From contig JAICVG010000091.1 of the NCBI GenBank assembly GCA_025935445.1, positions 1-5,799 on the forward strand: a stretch of 5,799 bases of DNA. The letters run 5' to 3'. The notes under the pieces are model-generated. The model was not told where the DNA came from and did no database searches. It was given only the letters and a program-made list of their open reading frames with translations. The position numbers were made by a program, and so were the translations under genes. Shown here piece by piece: positions 1 to 3,819 of this stretch (its first letter is position 1; every line of letters starts with the position of its first letter). The stretch is from Nitrososphaera sp. Its GTDB lineage: Archaea > Thermoproteota > Nitrososphaeria > Nitrososphaerales > Nitrososphaeraceae.

Positions 1-35
1 AGACAGGTATCCTAACCAGGCTAGACTACCCATCC
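1..35 (-). tRNA. 5' half of a tRNA gene (isotype unknown), cut by the window edge
   Basis: Read on the minus strand from base 35 down to base 1, the sequence fits positions 1-33 of a canonical tRNA. A seven-base acceptor strand GGATGGG is followed by T8 A9. The D-arm is GTCT-loop-GGAT with A14, G15, G18-G19 and A21 in their invariant places. Then come position 26 (A), anticodon-stem strand CCTGT, and C32 T33. The window ends exactly before the anticodon, so the isotype cannot be read. The D-arm wording (GTCTAGCCTGGTTA) resembles archaeal Val/Glu-type tRNAs, but that is only an impression. The 3' half, any intron and the CCA end lie outside. Confidence 0.8.
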
Positions 36-65
36 GGCAAATTGCTCGTCAGTTGAGCGGATCGA

Positions 66-73
66 TATTAATA
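66..73 (-). promoter_or_regulatory. Possible TATA element for the tRNA
   Basis: The self-complementary octamer TATTAATA is centred about 34 bases upstream of the tRNA 5' end on the minus strand. Archaeal TATA boxes sit about 25-27 bases before the transcription start, so this would place the start in a short leader ahead of the mature tRNA. It is weak evidence, because AT-rich octamers are common here. Confidence 0.3.
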
Positions 74-157
74 GTATTTGGAGTTGCATGCTAGTAAAAA
101 TAACCAATATATACCATGCTACAATTTTGATTTCTGAAAAATGCCTCAAGTTGAGAG

Positions 158-165
158 TATAAAAA
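158..165 (+). promoter_or_regulatory. TATA box ahead of the truncated secreted-protein gene
   Basis: TATAAAAA lies with its centre about 44 bases before the ATG at 205, giving a predicted start near 187 and a leader of roughly 18 bases. It is a good match to the archaeal TATA consensus and suggests that the remnant gene kept its original promoter. There is no clear Shine-Dalgarno between it and the ATG. Confidence 0.5.
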
Positions 166-204
166 TTCCTGTCTTCTTTTGATGATTGTTGCATTTTTAC
201 TGCC

Positions 205-426
205 ATGATTCTTTTGACTCTTGCTTTTCCCATTGCGGTTGCCCACGGCGGGCACCAGCCGCCTGCAGCCGATTTTGAAGGCAAGATGGCTAGCCTCTTT
301 GTCAAGCTCGACCCGCCTGTAGTAACTGATAGTGATCGCACTTGCAATAGCTGCAATTATAATAGCTGCCAAGAGGATGTCGTTTCTTCAGATGGGCAAG
401 ATGTATTAGATATATTGCCCATTTAA
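205..426 (+). pseudogene. N-terminal remnant of a secreted exoprotein, truncated/frameshifted
   Basis: The 73-codon frame begins with a short hydrophobic signal-like segment (about residues 2-13, ILLTLAFPIAVA) followed by HGGHQPP and DFEGKMASLFVKLDPPVVTD (residues about 23-42). That wording resembles the mature N-terminus of exported thaumarchaeal proteins that are normally much longer; this is from memory, not a search. After residue about 44 the frame becomes Cys/Asn-rich and unlike a folded domain. In another frame, bases 326-409 encode a strongly hydrophobic Ala/Ile helix ending in KR, typical of a C-terminal membrane anchor, then a stop at 407-409. The simplest reading is an internal deletion or frameshift that joined the two ends of a secreted, membrane-anchored protein. 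It could instead be a genuine small secreted peptide. The stop lies only four bases before the next gene. Confidence 0.55.
403..416 (+). promoter_or_regulatory. Possible TATA element for the dehydratase gene
   Basis: An AT-rich run (TATTAGATATAT) lies about 15-28 bases before the ATG at 431. If TATA function resides in its left part, the transcript would start at or next to the ATG, making it leaderless; there is no Shine-Dalgarno upstream of 431. It overlaps the end of the upstream remnant frame. The gene might alternatively be read from the promoter at 158. Confidence 0.35.
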
Positions 427-430
427 TTTT

Positions 431-730
431 ATGTCAGATGATGAGTATCGCAAATTGTCGCAGAGTGAGATAGAGCAGGAAGTAGGCAAGCTTAATAACT
501 GGAAGGTTGTCAATGGCAAGATAAACAAGACATTTGAGTTTGACGACTTTGTGCAGGCATTTGGATTTATGACAAAAGTTGCAATGAATGCAGAAAGGAT
601 TAACCACCATCCAGAATGGTTTAACGTTTACAACCGCGTTAGGATCGACCTTATGACACATGACGTCAATGGCATAAGCAACTATGATATCGAGCTTGCG
701 AAGATCATCGACACTATTGCCAAAGCCTGA
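431..730 (+). CDS. Pterin-4a-carbinolamine dehydratase (PCD/DCoH family)
   Basis: The 99-residue product has the normal single-domain length of this cytoplasmic family, which dehydrates 4a-hydroxytetrahydrobiopterin to quinonoid dihydropterin. The family signature is intact: E55 followed by N58-H59-H60-P61-E62-W63, then the strand NVYNRVRIDL (residues 65-74) and T76-H77-D78 with G81. H59, H60 and H77 match the catalytic pterin-binding histidines, with D78 next to the third. The N-terminal helix and W24 (NNWKVV) also fit. The ATG at 431 gives a standard N-terminus, and no Shine-Dalgarno is visible, suggesting leaderless translation. Many prokaryotes with PCD lack an aromatic amino-acid hydroxylase, so the physiological pterin here may be another one, for example in molybdopterin or folate-type metabolism (inference). 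A T-tract 28 bases downstream may end the transcript. Confidence 0.93.
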   Translation: MSDDEYRKLSQSEIEQEVGKLNNWKVVNGKINKTFEFDDFVQAFGFMTKVAMNAERINHHPEWFNVYNRVRIDLMTHDVNGISNYDIELAKIIDTIAKA

Positions 731-757
731 ATGTATCCGTTAGGATTAAGCCGCTGC

Positions 758-765
758 TTTTTTTT
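758..765 (+). terminator. T-tract terminator after the dehydratase gene
   Basis: Eight consecutive T residues lie 28 bases past the stop at 730, with no gene immediately following. Runs of T in the non-template strand are the usual archaeal intrinsic termination signal. I see no strong hairpin ahead of it. Confidence 0.5.
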
Positions 766-991
766 GCATCGCTTTATTCTCTGCTACGCTTGTGTCACGT
801 GGACGTACCAGCCATGCTGGGGATAAAACCTTATGTTGCAATGCTGATCATAGATGTTAAAAGAAAGTGTCTTCTTACATCACCTTAAGTGCTCAAGGCG
901 GAGCTTCTTAATCCATTTGTCATCTGACTTTTCCTTTCGCTACTGCTGCCTGCTATCATACGATAGTCATTCTTGCCCCCTCGCGGGATTC

Positions 992-998
992 TTATATT
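992..998 (+). promoter_or_regulatory. TATA box of the acidic small gene
   Basis: TTATATT is centred at about 995, which predicts a transcription start near 1021 and so a short leader before the start codons at 1033 and 1039. Spacing and composition are good for an archaeal core promoter. Confidence 0.45.
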
Positions 999-1025
999 GT
1001 GAGGGTAATAGATCTGTGCACGAAT

Positions 1026-1030
1026 GAGGT
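1026..1030 (+). promoter_or_regulatory. Shine-Dalgarno GAGGT that favours the start at 1039
   Basis: GAGGT ends two bases before the ATG at 1033 but eight bases before the in-frame ATG at 1039. The latter is the normal spacing, so translation probably begins at 1039 and gives an 82-residue protein. A further ATG at 1024 is in frame but is followed at once by AGG and the stop TAA. Confidence 0.45.
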
Positions 1031-1032
1031 AA

Positions 1033-1287
1033 ATGAATATGGTATCTTTTCCATCTGTTGAACAGGCAGATAAGAAAGGCTATTGGATTAATGAATTAGA
1101 ATCGCTTGGCATATCGCCAAAAGAGATTGAAAGGGATTATGAAAGTGAATCTGACTGTATCAAAGAACTTGCCGATCATGTGGAAAATATCAAACAGGCA
1201 TTATACCAAGAATACAAAACTTCCTATAGTGAAAGGATAATACAGCTAAAAGGAGAGGAAGAAGAAGAAAACGCTATCGTTGTTTAG
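1033..1287 (+). CDS. Small acidic hypothetical protein, 82-84 residues
   Basis: I do not recognise this protein. It is rich in Glu, Lys and Ser and looks mostly helical between residues 15 and 72, with GISPKEIERDYE (26-37) and a long amphipathic stretch around 43-72. A run of five Glu follows at 75-79, just before the terminal NAIVV. There is one cysteine (C42), no signal peptide and no membrane helix, so it is probably cytoplasmic. A TATA box at 992 and the Shine-Dalgarno at 1026 support a real gene; the first ATG (1033) is too close to the Shine-Dalgarno, and the second (1039) is better placed. The gene stands alone: the upstream gene ends 300 bases away and the next gene is on the other strand. 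No function is proposed. Confidence 0.6.
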   Translation: MNMVSFPSVEQADKKGYWINELESLGISPKEIERDYESESDCIKELADHVENIKQALYQEYKTSYSERIIQLKGEEEEENAIVV

Positions 1288-1374
1288 CAGAAAACAATAT
1301 CAAGAAATTCAGAAAAAATAAGACTGCCATTATGTCCCAGAGTTAAGCAATAACACCTATGATAGAGACTAGCA

Positions 1375-1420
1375 TATCTTGAGGCAGTCATAGGATCATC
1401 ACATCAGAAACCTCAAGATA
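1375..1420. repeat. Perfect 10-base inverted repeat with 26-base spacer
   Basis: TATCTTGAGG at 1375-1384 is the exact reverse complement of CCTCAAGATA at 1411-1420. The arms could form a stem around a 26-base loop in RNA or be the ends of a small decayed mobile element. Neighbouring bases do not extend the pairing, and I see no flanking target duplication. Confidence 0.55.
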
Positions 1421-1465
1421 CAGGGCAATCCTTGTTCCAGTTGGAATTGAGGCAGTAAGATCATG
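1379..1465 (+). repeat. Imperfect direct repeat, two copies about 68 bases apart
   Basis: TTGAGGCAGT occurs at 1379-1388 and 1447-1456, each followed after a short variable spacer (five or two bases) by GATCAT. The first copy overlaps the left arm of the inverted repeat. The arrangement suggests a small tandem duplication that has drifted, or repeated protein-binding sites. Confidence 0.45.
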
Positions 1466-1568
1466 CCAGCTATGTCAAACATCACTAGCTCAGGATAAGA
1501 CAATAGTGAGCAGAAGTCAAATAAGAAAGATAAATAATTTGTTTTAGATCCGTTAATTTAGTTCGTTA

Positions 1569-1961
1569 TCATGTTACCGGAATAACGCCTACCCTTGAAA
1601 TAGGAACCCTCAATGTAACAACTCCATCAGAATATATTGCTGTTCCAGTCACTTTTTCTCCCTCTTTGATAGAGATAGGCAACGATATTCTTTTATCTAT
1701 TTGAACAGGTCTCTGTTTATAGAGTATGGTACCAAGTCTTTCATCCTCTGGTTCCATTCTTTTTGCTCTTATTGAGAGGATATCTTCTTCAATACTAATC
1801 TTGATCTCATCTCTCTTAAAACCCGGTAAGTCAATCTTAACAATCAGGCCATTTTCATCTTCATACATATCTATTGCTGGCATTACAAATTCGTAAAACT
1901 CACGTGATCTTTTGCCTATCTCTCGAGACAACTCCCGAGCTGCATAATCGATTAAAGTCAT
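1569..1961 (-). CDS. Small heat-shock protein, Hsp20/alpha-crystallin family
   Basis: The 130-residue product has the usual length and layout of an archaeal ATP-independent holdase chaperone that keeps unfolding proteins soluble. A short helical N-terminal arm (residues 1-26, with REFYEF at 20-25) precedes the alpha-crystallin domain, about 29-121. The domain includes IDMYED (30-35), the strand and turn VKIDLPGFKRDEI (41-53), ILSIRAKR (61-68) and the signature G113-VVTLRVP-120. The C-terminus carries I127-P128-V129, the I-x-I/V motif that docks into neighbouring subunits of the oligomer. The gene is monocistronic. A TATTTAT box centred 30 bases before the ATG implies an almost leaderless transcript, and a dyad between box and start codon is a candidate regulatory site. 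An N-terminal remnant of a second Hsp20 lies at 5541-5657. Confidence 0.95.
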   Translation of the reverse strand: MTLIDYAARELSREIGKRSREFYEFVMPAIDMYEDENGLIVKIDLPGFKRDEIKISIEEDILSIRAKRMEPEDERLGTILYKQRPVQIDKRISLPISIKEGEKVTGTAIYSDGVVTLRVPISRVGVIPVT

Positions 1962-1989
1962 GCAATGTTATATTCCGTGTTCATTGCAT
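1960..1989. promoter_or_regulatory. 8-base inverted repeat across the Hsp20 transcription start (candidate operator)
   Basis: ATGCAATG (1960-1967) and CATTGCAT (1982-1989) form a perfect dyad with a 14-base spacer. One arm overlaps the start codon and the other touches the TATA box, so a bound dimeric repressor would block polymerase or TFB access. Arm length and position fit a heat-shock operator. No regulator is identified, so the function is inferred. Confidence 0.45.
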
Positions 1990-1994
1990 AAATA
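1988..1994 (-). promoter_or_regulatory. TATA box of the Hsp20 gene
   Basis: On the minus strand this reads TATTTAT, centred 30 bases upstream of the ATG at 1961. That places the transcription start within a few bases of the start codon. No Shine-Dalgarno is present, which agrees with near-leaderless expression. Confidence 0.5.
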
Positions 1995-2143
1995 TTTTCT
2001 ACCAGCATTTACCTTGGAGACTACTCTTTGGTGACCTCAAGCAACAGGAAATCGTCACAATAAAGTCCTGAGTCTGTTTGTGCTCTCTATATTTCCCATA
2101 GTGCTGAGGTTGTTGTCTCTATTTACACTTTCAGAGTCTTTAA

Positions 2144-2329
2144 CTACTCCTAATCATATGTGATTATAGGGTTAGCGCTTACTCATTTGTTATTTACTAT
2201 ATTCAACTAGTAGCAACAACAAGGCAGTATGACCCAATAGAAGGTAAAGCAAACCATGTAGCAGAAATTGTTGATTCTATCAGCGACTTTATTAAGCAAA
2301 GAAAAGCTGGCGCAGACACCCCTAAATAA
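2144..2329 (+). pseudogene. Orphan C-terminal gene fragment, family not recognised
   Basis: The frame is open from 2144 to a TAA at 2327-2329 but contains no ATG, GTG or TTG start. Its last 35-40 codons look like real coding sequence: VATTRQYDPIEGKANHV, then the amphipathic helix AEIVDSISDFIKQRK (about residues 42-56), then a short AGADTPK tail. The upstream 20 codons are hydrophobic and less protein-like, so the original gene probably entered at around 2205. I cannot assign the family. The composition and clean helix argue against a chance frame, and the absence of any start argues that the 5' part was lost. No frameshifted continuation upstream is evident. Confidence 0.45.
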
Positions 2330-2459
2330 ATTCAATTTCAACTGCATCGCACCGAACTCGCTTGGATTTCATATCTGTAAACTAACAAATACTACTAGTA
2401 TATCTTGTTTAGCAATTTGTACTTCAGGTTATCTTTAGATGGAATTAGACTATTTCGTG

Positions 2460-2534
2460 CTACTGTTTGCTCCTTTTTTGCACGTAACGATCAACTAATT
2501 TATCTGTTGTAAAGCCATCTACACATCCACTCAT
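2460..2534 (-). CDS. Very short frame of 24 codons, doubtful
   Basis: An ATG at 2534 opens a 24-codon frame ending in TAG at 2460-2462. It reads MSGCVDGFTTDKLVDRYVQ and then a basic tail KRSKQ. The residue mix and helical tail look protein-like, and it may be the end of a lost gene. No promoter or Shine-Dalgarno is clear. It may equally be chance in AT-rich DNA. Confidence 0.2.
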   Translation of the reverse strand: MSGCVDGFTTDKLVDRYVQKRSKQ

Positions 2535-2566
2535 TTAATGAATTCATACAAGTGATGTTATGGTAG

Positions 2567-2740
2567 TCAGGTGGCATCGGCGAAAGACAGGGCGAGCTTA
2601 TCATAATGTGCCACATAGTAAAGAGGACGGTGCAGGCAGCAATCGGCAACTTGAAGCAGCAAGGCTTGATGATTGAAAGGAATAGGCTAGATGACGCAAG
2701 GAAAAAAGTACATTGCCCCATTCAGTCGGACTGGTTATAA
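2567..2740 (+). pseudogene. C-terminal fragment of a winged-helix transcription regulator
   Basis: The frame is open from 2567 (after a TAG at 2564-2566) to a TAA at 2738-2740, 57 codons. Residues 18-36 (VKRTVQAAIGNLKQQGLMI) look like a DNA-recognition helix. Residues 37-52 (ERNRLDDARKKV then HCPI) look like the beta-wing of a MarR-like or related winged-helix domain. The first two helices expected in such a domain are missing upstream, so this is a truncated remnant. The ATG at 2606 could start a 44-residue peptide, but that would lack a complete fold. The fragment's end overlaps the 3' end of the convergent NUDIX gene by 19 bases. Family assignment is by pattern recognition only. Confidence 0.5.
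2702..2707 (-). terminator. T-tract terminator after the NUDIX gene
   Basis: On the minus strand a run of six T begins about 15 bases past the NUDIX stop codon (2722-2724). This is the expected type and position of an archaeal intrinsic terminator. It lies within the winged-helix fragment on the other strand. Confidence 0.4.
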
Positions 2741-3243
2741 TAGGCTAGCAATGCCGCAACGGTCTTGGCGTCATTAATCTTGCCATTGAGACATTTCTTA
2801 ATCGCTGTACTCAGTTTTATCTTCCTTATCCGTATATTTTCATCATCATCGAGAAGACCTCTCGTTATTTCTCTCAGGTTTGTAGCAACAAATACGTGCA
2901 TCAACTCAGTAGAGTAGCCTGGCGCAAGATAGCATTTCAACAGTGGTCTGAGAGTGCCGGCGTAGCCGATCTCTTCTGCCATTTCGCGAACTGCTGCCTC
3001 TCTTGGCGTTTCATCCTTTTCTATCTTGCCTGCTGGAATCTCTAGCAGCACCTTGTTTGCCGCATGGCGGTACTGAGTAACGAGAATAACACTGCTACCT
3101 CTGAGGGCCACTATCCCGACAGAGTTCTGATGTCTGACAATTTCCTTATCTACAATTTTGCCATTTAGCGAGAATTTGTCTTTCCTAAGGTTGATGCCAC
3201 CAGAATAGATCCTGATACTTTCAATTACTCTAACACTTCTCAT
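2722..3243 (-). CDS. NUDIX hydrolase, ADP-ribose pyrophosphatase type
   Basis: The 173-residue cytoplasmic protein should cleave ADP-ribose (or a related nucleoside diphosphate) to AMP and ribose 5-phosphate with Mg2+. A complete Nudix box, G-x5-E-x7-RE-x-x-EE-x-G-hydrophobic, spans residues 72-94 (from GKIEKDE to REMAEEIGY). QYR at 57-59 and PGYSTE at 108-113, about 14 residues after the box, are typical of the ADP-ribose subgroup, as is the ending NDAKTVAALLAYY. The frame stays open further upstream (to 3447), but I start at 3243. The TATA box at 3286-3292 predicts transcription from about 3263, which excludes the longer starts, and those would also run through the divergent gene. The start also gives the normal family length. 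The exact substrate could differ. Confidence 0.9.
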   Translation of the reverse strand: MRSVRVIESIRIYSGGINLRKDKFSLNGKIVDKEIVRHQNSVGIVALRGSSVILVTQYRHAANKVLLEIPAGKIEKDETPREAAVREMAEEIGYAGTLRPLLKCYLAPGYSTELMHVFVATNLREITRGLLDDDENIRIRKIKLSTAIKKCLNGKINDAKTVAALLAYYNQSD

Positions 3244-3285
3244 CTCTTTACAGATGTCTGGCTTGAGATTAAACCTATTCGTTAA

Positions 3286-3293
3286 TTTTATAT
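3286..3293. promoter_or_regulatory. Shared TATA element between divergent NUDIX and unknown gene
   Basis: TTTTATAT reads as TATAAAA on the minus strand, centred about 46 bases before the NUDIX ATG, with purine-rich CGGA just upstream as a BRE-like element. On the plus strand TTTATATCC is centred about 26 bases before the GTG at 3317, which would make that gene's transcript leaderless. One AT-rich block may therefore orient two opposite pre-initiation complexes. Confidence 0.45.
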
Positions 3294-3316
3294 CCGATTG
3301 ACGTATGTTTTGATAC

Positions 3317-3736
3317 GTGGAGTTCATCGACGGTGACGGCAACATCATTGTGCCCAAGGCCGTCAGGCCGATAATTGATCTCAAGGAGACTCCTCTTGGC
3401 AGCAAAAAGGGAGCCAACAAGCAGTACCGCTGTGGCAGCCTCCACATCAGAGATTATGATACACATTACACTGTCCACATGGACAGAGTGGATCCATTAA
3501 GTAACCCACTTGGGCACCTGCTTGTGGATGCTCCGGAGTACTTGGCAGGTGCGACAGCTGCATTCATAGTCGGCAGGCGCTTAGGCACAACAGTCTACAA
3601 TATGCGCAAAAAGGAGGGCAAGAGCACAAAGGATGCTGTCATCGACGCGATTCTGGCTGGATACATCGCCGGCTCTGCGACAGGCAACCTTATTTTCAAC
3701 ATGACCAACTCGCTGAAAAAGAAAAGGAGTGAGTAA
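3317..3736 (+). CDS. Unknown protein, 139 residues, with two Gly/Ala-rich hydrophobic helices
   Basis: I do not recognise a named family. The first 60 residues are polar, with one cysteine (C39 in QYRCGS) and a His/Asp/Tyr-rich patch HIRDYDTHYTVHMD (43-56). They are followed by two Gly/Ala-rich hydrophobic helices, about 74-89 (EYLAGATAAFIVGRRL) and 107-127 (ending SATGNLIF), separated by a Lys-rich loop (97-105) and ending in the basic tail KKKRSE. The helices with GxxxG/A-like spacing could pack in a membrane or form an oligomer. The GTG at 3317 is the first start after an in-frame stop (3311-3313) and sits about 26 bases from a TATA element, so it is probably leaderless; a second GTG at 3350 is possible. 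It lies directly upstream of the UbiB gene on the same strand, which suggests co-transcription and perhaps a membrane-related role. Confidence 0.75.
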   Translation: MEFIDGDGNIIVPKAVRPIIDLKETPLGSKKGANKQYRCGSLHIRDYDTHYTVHMDRVDPLSNPLGHLLVDAPEYLAGATAAFIVGRRLGTTVYNMRKKEGKSTKDAVIDAILAGYIAGSATGNLIFNMTNSLKKKRSE

Positions 3737-3819
3737 GCTCAACGGAGAGCCCGGCCCAGATCAGAAAAGGGGACACGACTTCTGTCAAAGAAGCATTAGT
3801 CTATCCGCGCCCTTCAAAA

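Larger units (their letters stand above)
731..1032. other. Gene-free interval between the dehydratase and the acidic small gene
   Basis: About 300 bases with frequent stops in all frames. It contains the T-tract at 758-765, a small inverted repeat CTATC (953-957) / GATAG (962-966), and near its right end the promoter elements of the next gene. I see no RNA gene fold and no recognisable protein remnant. A short open stretch on the minus strand around 875-935 is too short to interpret. Confidence 0.6.
1288..1568. other. Gene-free interval with repeats and a possible decayed reading frame
   Basis: This 281-base stretch separates two convergent genes. It holds a perfect 10-base inverted repeat (1375-1384 / 1411-1420) and an imperfect direct repeat (from 1379 and from 1447). 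One plus-strand frame stays open for about 57 codons up to a TAG near 1546 but has no start codon. Inside it the words YRAILVPVG resemble the first strand of a universal stress protein, but the likeness is too short to call. On the minus strand the pyrimidine-rich run at about 1518-1537 lies just past the Hsp20 stop and may act as its terminator. Confidence 0.5.
1962..2566. other. Intact-gene-free interval with gene tails
   Basis: About 600 bases lie between the Hsp20 start and the winged-helix fragment. The left part contains the Hsp20 promoter and dyad; about 1995-2143 shows nothing I can interpret. The middle carries an orphan C-terminal fragment (2144-2329). The right part has a six-T run at about 2473-2478, a very short minus-strand frame (2460-2534) and the 10-base palindrome ATGAATTCAT at 2538-2547. 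The mixture of tails without heads indicates past deletions or insertions. Confidence 0.55.

Noticed and set aside
91..372. Minus-strand open frames across the truncated secreted-protein gene
   Set aside because: They are reverse-strand shadows without their own promoter or recognisable motif; the Ala/Ile-rich start MAAIIIAA is the complement of the plus-strand anchor-like repeat codons.
875..935. Short minus-strand peptide (RKEKSDDKWIKKLRLEHLR) in the gene-free interval
   Set aside because: It looks like a basic helical tail, but 19 codons without a start or context are not enough to claim a gene remnant.
2500..2721. 73-codon minus-strand frame opposite the winged-helix fragment
   Set aside because: It is Cys/Met/Ser-rich with no domain, overlaps the better-supported plus-strand fragment, and would begin directly beyond the NUDIX stop.
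3244..3447. 68-residue N-terminal extension of the NUDIX protein in the same open frame
   Set aside because: It would start upstream of the predicted TATA box (3286-3292) and run through the divergent 139-residue gene; the family length and promoter both point to the start at 3243.
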